Assembly: GCA_934121925.1 (NCBI GenBank)
Contig: CAKOVK010000003.1
Span: 18,858-82,857 of the forward strand
Length of the DNA: 64,000 bases
Source: an uncultured Clostridia bacterium
GTDB taxonomy: Bacteria > Bacillota > Clostridia > TANB77 > CAG-508
Direction of reading: 5' to 3'
Part shown: positions 54,597 through 64,000 of the stretch, one piece after another
Layout of the letters: every line of letters begins with the position of its first letter
How positions within the stretch are numbered: the first letter of the stretch is position 1
Translations under genes and position numbers: made by a program
Notes under the pieces: generated by a model
The model's database searches: none
What the model was told of the DNA's origin: nothing
The model's input: only the letters and a program-made list of their open reading frames with translations

Positions 54597-55028
54597 TTAT
54601 TCTAATTCTTCGAATACCATTTTTGATATTTTATTTGTATCTCTGTGGTATTCAATTTTTGTACATTTAAACTTTATTTGGTTAAAGTTTTGTACAAAGT
54701 TTGTTATTTGACTATTGTATATTTCTTCCATTGGGTATGTTTTATCTATTGTTGCCATTTTTAAATCTATTTTTATACTGTTTTGATTATTATCTATATA
54801 ATGTTTTTTTTCATCTTTTGCTACATTGTTTTTTTCGTTTTGGTCTATTACTTTGCTTATTAATGTTGCAACTTCAGTTCCTAAAACTTCTTTATTTAAA
54901 TATTTTTCGTATTCCAAATTATATTTACTTATTTCTTTGTTTTCTGTTTGAATGTTAAATATTGTTCCTGAAACTATGCATATTACAATAAAAATTATTG
55001 CAAGTATTATTAAAAGTGATTGCTTCAT
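54597..55028 (-). CDS. small membrane-anchored pilus protein
   Basis: 143 aa. MKQSLLIILAIIFIVICIV (membrane helix), then a charged external part. Not of the MENA type; may be a TadE-like minor subunit. Confidence 0.55.
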   Translation of the reverse strand: MKQSLLIILAIIFIVICIVSGTIFNIQTENKEISKYNLEYEKYLNKEVLGTEVATLISKVIDQNEKNNVAKDEKKHYIDNNQNSIKIDLKMATIDKTYPMEEIYNSQITNFVQNFNQIKFKCTKIEYHRDTNKISKMVFEELE

Positions 55029-55104
55029 TTTATTAAAGTCTCTCCTTCTTTTATTATAATATTTTTTACTACATTATGCAACATTTTTTGTAAGTTTTTA
55101 TCTT

Positions 55105-55524
55105 CTATTTTTTTACAAATTCTATGTAATCAATTCTTCCATCGTTGTTTTTATCTTCGTATTTTTCTACTTTGAAATGTTGCATTTTTCCATCATTATT
55201 TGTTGCATTGTTTTTAATGAATTCTGCATCAGCTTTATTGCTTTCGCTTCCAGGATATATAACAGTTGTAGTTGTATTATTCTGTTCATCATAATTTTTA
55301 GCAAAATTTTTTAAAGTTATTATTTCTTGCGCTGTTATATCTTCTCTTTCTTCAAACTTAGTAAAATTGGTATTAAATTTTGTTATTTCTGTAGTTTCTT
55401 TAGTTTGCTCATAGCTTTCTCCAACTTGCCTATAATTTGAAACTAAATACACACCTATGCTTAATATTATTAATGCAATTAGTATTGTTCCTGCAATTAT
55501 TAATGCTTGAGATGCATTTTCCAT
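55105..55524 (-). CDS. prepilin-like protein (MENA family)
   Basis: 139 aa. MENASQALIIAGTILIALI with a hydrophobic N-terminal helix, then a Lys/Asn-rich domain ending in DKNNDGRIDYIEFVK, a loop like a calcium-binding EF-hand. Confidence 0.65.
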   Translation of the reverse strand: MENASQALIIAGTILIALIILSIGVYLVSNYRQVGESYEQTKETTEITKFNTNFTKFEEREDITAQEIITLKNFAKNYDEQNNTTTTVIYPGSESNKADAEFIKNNATNNDGKMQHFKVEKYEDKNNDGRIDYIEFVKK

Positions 55525-55550
55525 GTTTTTCTCCTTTAATAAAGTTATAT

Positions 55551-56219
55551 CTAATTACTTTCATCTATTTCTTTTAAAGTTCTATATTGTTCAAACTTCA
55601 TATAATCAATTCTTCCGTCACCATTTCCATCTTTACAATCTGTACAAGTAAAAATTGCTCTTTTAAAATTTGTTAATGCACTATATATAATTTCTTTTTT
55701 TATATATCCATCTTTTTTTTCCTCTAATATTTTTACGCTATCTTCCTTTTCTTGTTTTTGAAAAAATTTCACGACATCATCTGAATACTTTGTATCGAAA
55801 TCAATTGTAACTGTTGTAGATCCATTTTTCGCATACAAACTAAATCCTGGTATTTCTGTTATTTCTCCTTTTTTTACTGTGTTATCTGCGTATTCTTCTA
55901 TAATTTGCTTAGTTGCTGCAAAGTCTTCAGTTATTGCTACTTGTATTTTTATTGCTTCATTTTTTTGAGAGTTATCTAATTTTCCGTTATAGTTTATGGC
56001 CTTATTTATAACAGTTATAACATCTGTTCCATACATTCTTGTTTTATTGTAAGCTTCATAGCTTGCATTAAATGCTGACAATTCTTCTGATGCTTTTTTT
56101 GCATCTTGTGCCTCAGCCATTCTGGTAGTTGAGGTTGAAACATATACTATTAGTGACAATGTCATTAATGCAAGTAGTATTCCTCCTGCAATTAGTAAGG
56201 CTTTTGATGCATTTTCCAT
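55551..56219 (-). CDS. prepilin-like protein (MENA family) with EF-hand-like end
   Basis: 222 aa. MENASKALLIAGGILLALM helix, soluble domain, then FTCTDCKDGNGDGRIDYMKF, an EF-hand-like loop shared with the gene at 55105. Likely a main or minor pilus subunit. Confidence 0.65.
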   Translation of the reverse strand: MENASKALLIAGGILLALMTLSLIVYVSTSTTRMAEAQDAKKASEELSAFNASYEAYNKTRMYGTDVITVINKAINYNGKLDNSQKNEAIKIQVAITEDFAATKQIIEEYADNTVKKGEITEIPGFSLYAKNGSTTVTIDFDTKYSDDVVKFFQKQEKEDSVKILEEKKDGYIKKEIIYSALTNFKRAIFTCTDCKDGNGDGRIDYMKFEQYRTLKEIDESN

Positions 56220-56242
56220 AGTTTTTCTCCTTTTATATTATA

Positions 56243-56262
56243 GGCGGGCAGGTTTGCTCGCC
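56243..56262. other. weak hairpin after the platform gene
   Basis: GGCGGGCA pairs with TGCTCGCC (one G-U pair). No clear T-run on the minus strand, so the role is uncertain. Confidence 0.35.
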
Positions 56263-56299
56263 CATATATATTTTCATAGTTATTAAATTTTATTTTGTA

Positions 56300-58380
56300 T
56301 TATGATGACATTGTAGTCATTGTAGACATAGTATTTGTCATACTAAATAATCCTATTGCTATCAAAGGTACAATTAAGTATCCTACAAAAAGTAATACTA
56401 ATGGTGCAAAGCCTATTACTTTACCTATCATTCCTTTTCTTTTTATTAATCTTTCATTAGATTCTTTTCTTTTTGCTTGGTAATATTCTCTCTCGTTATC
56501 CAATTCATCAAAAGCTTCTCTAATTGGTATTTTCTCAACTGCTGATTGTAATCCTTCTATTATCCTAAGCATTTGCTCAAAGTTTACTTCGTTCTTCAAT
56601 TCTTCTAATGCTTCCCATGCTCCTGCTTCGTAGTTATTAACACATTTTGAAATTGGCTCTCTAAATATATTAGAATATCTTTCTAACCATTCTAATATCA
56701 TTTCTACATTTACCCTTTCAATTTTCATAAGCATTAAAATTATTGTTTGGAATTGCATAACTTCGTTTTCTATTTCTAGTTTTCTTAGTATTTTTTGGAA
56801 TATTAACATTAATTTTGGTGCCCAATATCCTCCTAGTGCAAACACACATGCAAGCAACCATTCAAACCATTTTAAATATTCTTTGTTTACTACTTTTAAT
56901 TTTTCATTTATTCTTTCTGCTCCGTTCTTTTAGTTCTTCATCTGTTGCATCTTTGTAATAGTCCGAATGTTTTAACTCCATTTTTATTTGTTCTTCTGTT
57001 AATTTTTGGCCTTTTAGTTTATCTAAAAAATAATTATCTTGTTCTGTTAACTTCATTGCTTCTGCTTTATCTTTTTCACTAAGTTCTCCGAAGCATATCG
57101 AATTTTGTTGTTGGGTTTTCGTATATATAATCTATTGCTACATTATGTACTTGTCCAAATATCATTAAAGAAACTATAAATACTAGTATACTACACAAAA
57201 TTCTATTTATATATAGTGTTTCTAGTTTTTGCTTTGATGCTGCATCTTTTAGCAAGTTTGTATCTTTTCTATATTCTTTTGTTTTTTCTTTTGGTATAAA
57301 TAAATCCACTACTTTTTTTACCATTGGATTTTTGTATAATTTCATTTGCCAAACTTTATTTGGATCTACATATTCTCCTTTTATTGAGCCATTGTCTTTT
57401 AGTTTTCTTGTTAAAAGGTAGCATATGAACGTTATTATTACTAATAAAATTTGTGCAATAAAACCTAGTTTCCCATCATAAAATTCCGAAGTAAAAGAAA
57501 AGTTAGATACTGCCCAATTTCTGAGTGGTTGCATAAGAAGTACTGGTACTATTGCTATTACAGATAAACTTTGAAAAACATAATCTAATTTTTCTCTTTT
57601 TAATATTTCTAGTTGCATTTCTTCTGTAATATTATTTAAGTTTTTTAAATATAAAGATGCGCCATTGCTATCTGTTCTATCTCCAAATTCCCTTGTTAAA
57701 TATGATATTCCTGCGAACTCTTTCAAATAGCTGTTTGGAGCAACATCATAATACTTTTCTAGTTCTGTTTCTGGATCATCAGATATTAATATTTCGTATA
57801 TTTTTTCTCCTTGTCTTGAAACTTCCAATTGGTCTTTTTGTGAAACCTCATATATTGCTTCTTCTACCATGTTGTATTCATGGTATGCATGTCTTATTTC
57901 TGCGAAAAACTCTATTTGTTGTTTTAGTAATTTTGTATCTAGTTTGTCTACCATTCCGCTCATTAACGTTTCTATAAGAAACATTTCAAAAAGCAACAAT
58001 ATAGATAGCAATAGTGGATTACTGTGTGCAAAAATAATTATAAATATCGTTAATATTAAAGTTATTAAAATTGCTTTTGTAATTATTGCTGCTGTTTGTC
58101 TTCTTGTTAAGTACTCATCATCTATGTTTATTATTTCTAGTTTTCTTCTTACTTTATTTACGTATCTCTTTAATAGTGGTACCCTTATTAAGTAAATGTA
58201 TATTTTTTGATATAAAACATCTGAGGTGTATTTTTTTTCTTTTGTTCCTTCTTTTAGTTGCTTTATATGCTTTATATCGGATTTATTTAGTATTTGTCTC
58301 ATTATAAGGTATGCTATTATTGTAAATATAAATAATCCACCACTTATTCCCATTATTAAAAATAATGTTTGGTTAGACAT
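56300..58380 (-). CDS. Tad pilus platform protein (TadB/TadC-type T2SSF) with two CGG +1 frameshifts
   Basis: 692 aa after two shifts. Frame 1 (residues 1-430): membrane helices and an Tad-type F domain with EIRHAYHEYNMVEEAIYEV. CGG at 57088-57090 follows KFDML; the shift gives GELSEKDKAEAMKL. The next CGG (56922-56924, residue 486) follows ELKE; the shift gives GAERINEKLKVV and the C-terminal helices (WFEWLLACVFALGGYW). Two F domains in one chain would do the job of TadB plus TadC. Without shifts three fragments would result, the middle one without any start. Confidence 0.82.
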
Positions 58381-58386
58381 GGTTTT

Positions 58387-60352
58387 TTACACCTCTTTCT
58401 TTGGTCTTCCTCTTCTTTTAGTTGTTTCTCCTTCTGTTACTGTAGCAGATACTGGAATTGCTTCTTCTTTTTGTTTTCCCCAGTTTCTTTCTATAAATCT
58501 ATCAAATTCTTCTATATCAGATTCATCCATATTTATACGCATTTCTTTTAAGTTATGGTCTGATATTTTGTTTGTTATAACATATTCATCATTTCTGTAT
58601 TCCATTATATTTACATATTTATATAATTCTCTGTTTGTAACTTTAGTAAAGTAATGTGTTGCATTGTCTATAAACTTATCCATTTTTCCTTCTAAAGTTT
58701 TTTCTTTTCTATGATCATATGTATATTCATTTTTGTCTTCTACTGGTATACATTCTGTTACTCTTTCTATATAGCGTCTACCTCTAAAGTCTTTTACCAA
58801 GTGAATATCAAAGTTTAATACTTGAATAACCTGTTCTTCTGCTGTTCTTTCGTCTTTAAATACTCCTGCTCTTAACATTGAGTTACGTAAAGCTGTAACT
58901 AAGTCTGGGAAAGTCTTAGCATGGTGAGTAAATAAAGTAAATTTAGATGCAACCTGTGCTGATTGTATCATCCAAGATGCTACGGGGTCTGTTGCAACCT
59001 CACCGATTATATTAACACTACCATCAGTTTTCTTTTGAACGTCCAAACAGTCTTGTCCAGAAATTGTTTCTGTTTCACGCATTGATAATATATTTCTTGT
59101 TGGATATATTTTTCTTAAGTGCAACTCGAAGGCAGTTTCTGTAATACGAAGGTTCATTGTCTCGTATATATTTTCTATCATTGCCATAAGCATTGTTGTT
59201 TTTCCGGCAACCTTGTTCACCAGTAAGTGATATTATTCTTGCTCCTTTTACTAAGAATTTTAATAAATCTATTGCATTATCTTTTCCTGGTACTGTAATT
59301 ATTTGTTCTAGCGTTGCTCTTTTTACGTCAAACTTTCTTACGAAGAAAGCCCATGTTTCTGACATTGATGGACGAACAACAACGACACGAGATCCATCTT
59401 TCATTTCGTTTATTTTAAATCCGTTTGTATCTGATAATTGTCCTGGATTATTATATTTGTATATATTTTGGCATACCCTTTTTAATTCGCTTTCTTTTCC
59501 GAATGAAAGGAATGCTAAACGTATAGATTTACCTTGGAACATTATCCAAATACTATCGCATGCTCTTGGCACTTTATGTTCTGTTATTTGGTTTAGGTAA
59601 TCTCCATCTGTTTGTGCAACTTGGCTTAAAAAACTTTCTGGAAGACCAGATACACCACCAGATACACCATCTATGTTCATATCTCTGATTTCGTCTATAC
59701 TACTATATCCTTTATAATGTTGGTATATTCTTTGTACTACTATATTTAGCTTATCTTGAAAAGTTAATACTAATGCCTCTTTTTCAAATATTTCATCTAT
59801 TTCATCTTTTGTTATTACATAACATGGTTTTGCTTCTCCGGCTATGTATTTCAATGTTGCTAAATTATATTTTTTTATTATTTGTGTTAATGCCTCATAG
59901 CCAAAATCCTTTTTGTATGCATATAGCAATATATCAAATTTATCTTGAGACGTAAGAAGTGATGGAATATCAAAAGGTATTGCTTTTGATATATTTACTT
60001 CTGTAACGCCATATTCTTTAGATAGCAAATCAAATATTAATTCTTTAACATATTTTTTATCGTTAACGTCTCCATATGTACATCCTTTTAAAGCTTTTTT
60101 TAATTCATATTTCTTTGCTTTTCTTCTTTTTAATTCTTCTTCTGAAAGTCCTATATCGTAAAGGTTAATTTTTGTAATTTCATCAAGTCTTTTCTTTACA
60201 AATTCTTTCATTTTTTCTATAGTGTAGGTTTTATCATCTATGTCGATGCCTTCTTCTACTTCTGCATTTTTGTTTTTTTCTATTTTGTATTTGATTAACA
60301 CTCCTGCTAATATAAGCACAACAAATGTAAATAAAATATTTGTAATATTCAT
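58387..60352 (-). CDS. TadA/CpaF-type secretion ATPase with CGG +1 frameshift in Walker A
   Basis: 654 aa. N-terminal membrane helix (ITNILFTFVVLILAGVLI), then the secretion-ATPase core. CGG at 59204-59206 (residue 383) follows LTGEQGC; a +1 shift gives GEQGCGKTTML, a complete Walker A. Downstream: NIIGEVATDPVASWM (Walker B region) and LFTHHAKTF (His box). Powers pilus assembly. The gene ends in a Lys/Arg-rich tail. Without the shift the ATPase has no P-loop in either piece. Confidence 0.88.
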
Positions 60353-60371
60353 ATTATTTTGAACCCCTCTC

Positions 60372-61202
60372 TTACATTCTCATTTGTAATTCTTGCAAAC
60401 GTGCAATCATTTTTTCCGCTACTTGTCTTACTTCTGATATAAACATTGCATTTCTATCTTTTTCATTTATTTTTCTGAATTTTATAAAGAAATCTGCAAC
60501 TTTTCCTTCATTACATGCTTCAAAAAACAATGTATTATATGGTACTGCATACACTCCTCTTTTTTCTTTTATATATCTTGCTACATTTTTTGTATTAAAT
60601 TTCGAATGTTTGTCATATCTTCCTATTACAGGAATTACTGGCTTATTTTTCAATACTTCTTTTTCTTGTCTTAGTTCTACATATTCATTTATTTTTCTAA
60701 GTTTTTGTGGTAAGCATGCTACAACAAGATTTGAAATTTCTAAAAGTGAATCTTTTATTTTTTCATCTAGATTATTATCTATATCTATAAATACTAAGTC
60801 ATAATATTTACTTGCGATTCTTGCAATATCTTTAAATACTGTTTTATGTATTTCATATTCTTCTGGTTCTACTTTAGTATCCATAAGTAATTCTAATCTA
60901 TCTTTAAAAACTATTTTTGTGTAGTTAGTTATTATTTCTGGAGATGTTTTGTTACTTAGTATTGCTTTTGATAATCCACTAATTCCATGTCCTATATCTG
61001 TTTTTGCATCATTGCTATTAATTAATTTAATTGTTTTATCTTCTTGCCAAAAGCAATCTTGATAAAAATAGTCATTATATTTTGTATCTAAAACCAATAC
61101 TTTATAATTATGGTTAACTCCTAGAAGAGTAGATACCGCTGTTATTATTGAACTTTTTCCTGTTTCTTCTTCTCCATTACTCCAAAATGATACTATTGCC
61201 AT
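60372..61202 (-). CDS. TadZ/MinD-like ATPase
   Basis: 276 aa. Deviant Walker A EEETGKSSIITAVSTLL near the start, and YYDLVFIDIDNNLD. TadZ proteins place the pilus machine at a site in the cell. Directly upstream of tadA. Confidence 0.75.
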   Translation of the reverse strand: MAIVSFWSNGEEETGKSSIITAVSTLLGVNHNYKVLVLDTKYNDYFYQDCFWQEDKTIKLINSNDAKTDIGHGISGLSKAILSNKTSPEIITNYTKIVFKDRLELLMDTKVEPEEYEIHKTVFKDIARIASKYYDLVFIDIDNNLDEKIKDSLLEISNLVVACLPQKLRKINEYVELRQEKEVLKNKPVIPVIGRYDKHSKFNTKNVARYIKEKRGVYAVPYNTLFFEACNEGKVADFFIKFRKINEKDRNAMFISEVRQVAEKMIARLQELQMRM

Positions 61203-61214
61203 TTGTATTTCTCC

Positions 61215-61892
61215 TTAAATATTTTTAAAAGCTTTTTTTATGTCTCCTGTTTTTGCTTCTGGAACTATTTCTTGAGTAAGCATAAATAATGCTTCTCTAT
61301 ATTCCTCACTAAGGTTCTTCAGCTTTATTTTTGTTACTCTTTGGTTTTCTATTATTGCAGTTAAATCGCCTTGGTCATAAGGGAAATATATTTTTTCTTC
61401 ATCCCATTCTATTGGATAAGTCATAGATAGTAAATTTAAATATTCGTCATCTTCTTCTAAAAAATCTCTTTCGAATAGTATTTTTTTCATTTTTACTTTT
61501 TGTCTCATTGTGCCTATTATTTCTATTCCTTTTTTTAGAGAGAAACTATCAAATGCTGTTACAAAATATATTTTTTCTGAATTCATTATTTCAAATGAAT
61601 CAAATTTTTCGTAAGAATCTACATCTATTAGTACTATATCGTAGTCATTTTCTATGTTTCCCATATATGCATTTAAAGACTCTAGATCTTCGAACCCAAC
61701 TGCAACGTCTATTCCTTCGTATTCAGTAACATAAGATTTTGTTGGAGCAATGCATGGTATTATGTATCTTGCTTTTTGTAAAATTGTTGTATCTATTACT
61801 AAGACTCTGTTTTTTAATTCTGTTAATATTCTAGCAGTGTATATAATTAAATCTGTTTTTTCAAATGCTCCTATAAATCCTATTTTTTTCAA
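61215..61892 (-). CDS. second TadZ/MinD-like protein (degenerate P-loop)
   Basis: 225 aa from a TTG start at 61892, which has AGGAGG 9 bases before it (an ATG at 61931 lacks a ribosome binding site and lies upstream of the AGGAGG). KKIGFIGAFEKTDLIIYTAR has no real Walker A, while DYDIVLIDVDSY remains. Likely a partner of the TadZ protein. Confidence 0.65.
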   Translation of the reverse strand: MKKIGFIGAFEKTDLIIYTARILTELKNRVLVIDTTILQKARYIIPCIAPTKSYVTEYEGIDVAVGFEDLESLNAYMGNIENDYDIVLIDVDSYEKFDSFEIMNSEKIYFVTAFDSFSLKKGIEIIGTMRQKVKMKKILFERDFLEEDDEYLNLLSMTYPIEWDEEKIYFPYDQGDLTAIIENQRVTKIKLKNLSEEYREALFMLTQEIVPEAKTGDIKKAFKNI

Positions 61893-61937
61893 CTTTAGTT
61901 TCCTCCTTAGTTTTATGCTATTAATATGCATTAAATA

Positions 61938-62858
61938 TTAATAACTTGTTAGTCCTGATAAATAAGCTTCTCTTGCTGCTTTTGCATTTTCTATTTCTTC
62001 TTTTAATTTTGTTTCTATGTTTTCCGTTTCATTTCCGCTGTAATTTGAAAGTTCATTATTTACCCAGGCTCTTTTATTTTCACTAAATTCTCTTGTCAAT
62101 GCTTCTTTTGCTGTATCTACTATATTACCATCTGCTGCAATAAGAGCTTGAACTGCTTGTGTAGGAACATATGTATTTTTAGCTGCTTCTTGAATTCCTG
62201 GTTCTACATATTGTGTTACATATAATTTTGATGCTGACATTACATATGCTTCTACTATTGCACTTTCCATCATTAAGATTTCTCCTTCTGATAATTCAAG
62301 TCCTATTGTTGCTCCTAATATTGATTTTATTTCTTTTTTAGAAACAACTATTAAGTCTTGTCCATTTGAAAGTTTTAATCTTATATCTACAAATTCTCCT
62401 TCTGTAACAGTTGTTGGCAATGCAAGCATATTATATTCTACATATCTTACATCTGAAGTTAGTTCTTCTCCTTCATATACTAGTCCAGCTGATAAAATTG
62501 TTCCTGCTTTTAGATTTACTTTTGCTTTATATCCTCCTGGAAATCCTTTGTCTGTCCATGTTTCTTTTCCTTTTGAATTGCTTGATTTCGTTTTTGATGC
62601 AAAAGCATCATTTGGAACAGCTTTAGATGTAACCATTACAGATTCTACATTTGCACTAGTTATTTCATGTCCTGCTCCTACATCGCTTTTCAATTTATAT
62701 ACATATGTAAGTGTTCCTTCTTCTTTTTCTTTAGCTTTACTTTGTTTTGTTAAAATCATATAAAATAAAGCCCCTATTATAATGCACACTATAAGTGTAA
62801 TTATCATTCCTAATAAAAATGAATTTCTTGCTTTTTTTTGCATTGGATTTGATACCAT
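61938..62858 (-). CDS. CpaB-like pilus assembly protein
   Basis: 306 aa. One N-terminal membrane segment (SFLLGMIITLIVCIIIGALFY), then two SAF-type stretches with VGAGHEITSANVESVMV and KAKVNLKAGTILSAGLV. First gene of the pilus operon. The C-terminal 60 residues are a coiled coil. Confidence 0.8.
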   Translation of the reverse strand: MVSNPMQKKARNSFLLGMIITLIVCIIIGALFYMILTKQSKAKEKEEGTLTYVYKLKSDVGAGHEITSANVESVMVTSKAVPNDAFASKTKSSNSKGKETWTDKGFPGGYKAKVNLKAGTILSAGLVYEGEELTSDVRYVEYNMLALPTTVTEGEFVDIRLKLSNGQDLIVVSKKEIKSILGATIGLELSEGEILMMESAIVEAYVMSASKLYVTQYVEPGIQEAAKNTYVPTQAVQALIAADGNIVDTAKEALTREFSENKRAWVNNELSNYSGNETENIETKLKEEIENAKAAREAYLSGLTSY

Positions 62859-62985
62859 AACTTTTCCTCCTAATAACTATATTTTAATATGTTTTTAGCA
62901 TATTAAAACTAGTAATATTATTATATTTATTTTTCTTGCTTATCAGCGAGAAAAATTATTGCCTTGTATTTTTATTTTATAACAA

Positions 62986-63016
62986 AATCACCTTAAAAAC
63001 AACATTCAAGGTGATT
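62986..63016 (-). terminator. terminator after the Cof-type phosphatase gene
   Basis: AATCACCTT pairs with AAGGTGATT, followed by TTGTTATAAAAT on the minus strand. It closes the transcript of the gene at 63062. Confidence 0.6.
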
Positions 63017-63061
63017 GTAATTTAAACTTAATGATTTTGTAATATTTTTGTAATATTGGTT

Positions 63062-63931
63062 TTAAATATGCTTTAAAATAGCTTCTGCTACACCATCTTC
63101 ATTGTTGCTTGCAACTGTTTCATCTGCTATTTTTTTCATTTCTGGAGATGCATTTCCGGTCACTATTCCTAGTCCTGCATTTTCAATCATTTCTTTGTCA
63201 TTTACATTATCTCCTATAGTAATTAGTTCTTCCTTTTTTATTCCTAGTAATTGTAGAAGTTCTTTCAATGCTGTCCACTTATTTACATTTTTATTTGTAA
63301 TTTCAGTATAGTAGTATGCTATTTCGTGTTCTTCACTTCCATGCCTTATTATTTTTCTTGACATATGTGCAACTTCTAAGACATCTACATTTTTAATATT
63401 CTTCATTTTGTTCATTATACTTCTAAAAACAAATTTATCGTTATCACATATTGTGACTTTTAGAAAATCCTCTTTGCCATATTCTTCTACATACTTGTAA
63501 ATATCATCAACTATATTTATTTTTATTTTTTTATCCTCTGGATTTCTTTTATTCTCATTGTGATAAAAAAGAATATTATAACTAAGTGATTTTGTAAGAA
63601 TCACATCATTTGTATAAACATTGTAAAACATACTATTTTTTTCGCATATATCTATTATTTCTAGCACTTTCTTTTTAGTCAAGTAGCTATTATATATTAT
63701 TTTATCATTTTGAACATCATATATTGTGGCTCCATTTCCAGATATTATATATTTATCTGCTTTTATTTCATTTGCTATTGGCAAAATTGCTTTTGGCATT
63801 CTTCCAGATGTTAGTACAACTTCAATATTTTTTTTCAAAGCTAATTCTATTGCTTCTTTATTTTTCAAACTTACTTCTCCATATGAATTTAAAAGAGTTC
63901 CATCTATATCCATTGCTATTAATTTGTACAT
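63062..63931 (-). CDS. Cof-type HAD phosphatase
   Basis: 289 aa. MDIDGTLLNS (DxD nucleophile), LTSGRMPKA, a C2 cap, and TIGDNVNDKEMIENAGLG with the final acidic motif. Hydrolases of this type act on sugar phosphates or flavin phosphates. Start near the right edge; 69 bases remain with no further gene. Confidence 0.9.
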   Translation of the reverse strand: MYKLIAMDIDGTLLNSYGEVSLKNKEAIELALKKNIEVVLTSGRMPKAILPIANEIKADKYIISGNGATIYDVQNDKIIYNSYLTKKKVLEIIDICEKNSMFYNVYTNDVILTKSLSYNILFYHNENKRNPEDKKIKINIVDDIYKYVEEYGKEDFLKVTICDNDKFVFRSIMNKMKNIKNVDVLEVAHMSRKIIRHGSEEHEIAYYYTEITNKNVNKWTALKELLQLLGIKKEELITIGDNVNDKEMIENAGLGIVTGNASPEMKKIADETVASNNEDGVAEAILKHI

Positions 63932-64000
63932 TATTATTTTATCCTCCGTTTTTTCTTATTATATCATTAGTAAATTTATTTTCAATATTTTTAAAACAAA

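Noticed and set aside
22154..59206. The thirteen split genes as ordinary sequencing errors or pseudogenes
   Set aside because: All breaks are a single extra C placed before an in-frame GGN, in conserved and mostly essential or complete genes; no break of another kind was found, and CGG in other frames is harmless. Errors would not choose the frame.
61215..61931. ATG at 61931 as start of the second TadZ-like protein
   Set aside because: The AGGAGG ribosome binding site lies after that ATG, and the TTG at 61892 is correctly spaced from it.

Overview
The window reads as part of the chromosome of an AT-rich, endospore-forming member of the Clostridia (Firmicutes). SigH and SpoIVA are present, Shine-Dalgarno sequences of the AGGAGG type are strong, and no close named species could be recognised. 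Positions 1 to about 34.83 kb are a tailed-phage (siphovirus) prophage that runs off the left edge. From 34.86 kb onward the DNA is host chromosome. Almost everything is on the minus strand.

Prophage, read right to left in order of expression. An integrase, an ImmA-like protease and a CI-like repressor lie on the plus strand (32.8-34.7 kb), back to back with a Cro-like gene across a double promoter/operator. Next come early genes (32.4-22.0 kb): recombination (YqaJ-type nuclease, SSB-like protein, NinB-like protein), replication (initiator gene with internal iterons), a Holliday-junction-type nuclease, HNH proteins, many small Cys-rich proteins, and finally a RinA/ArpU-like late activator. 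A short switch region (22.0-21.2 kb) holds a consensus promoter, two very small genes and a structured element. The late operon follows: HNH, putative cos, terminase, portal, ClpP-type protease, capsid, connectors, tail tube, chaperone, a probable moron, tape measure, Dit, baseplate hub, DUF859-type fibre, holin and endolysin. The prophage sits against the 5' half of a tRNA-Thr(GGT) gene.

Host part: sigH, dtd, ligA, pgsA, nadE, a purine nucleoside phosphorylase, a possible cysteine-protease-like protein, an alpha/beta hydrolase and spoIVA. A large Tad/type IVc-like pilus locus follows (46.6-62.9 kb) with CpaB, two TadZ/MinD-like ATPases, the TadA ATPase, a double T2SSF platform protein, six small prepilin-like proteins and a 1893-residue GLUG-repeat surface protein. 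A Cof-type HAD phosphatase closes the window.

The main discovery is a recoding pattern. I located every CGG I could find on coding strands by eye. In the zero reading frame CGG occurs 13 times, in 11 genes, and never inside an otherwise continuous gene. At all 13 places the frame closes soon afterwards, and the gene continues perfectly if one base is skipped, so that C|GGN is read as glycine. About 75 other CGG triplets lie out of frame and cause nothing. The restored proteins include SpoIVA (shift exactly at the first Gly of the Walker A motif), the TadA ATPase (again in Walker A), the pilus platform protein (two shifts), the giant pilus protein and six prophage genes. The simplest reading is that CGG is no longer an Arg codon in this organism and works as an efficient +1 frameshift (or four-base CGGN = Gly) site, and that the prophage obeys the same rule.
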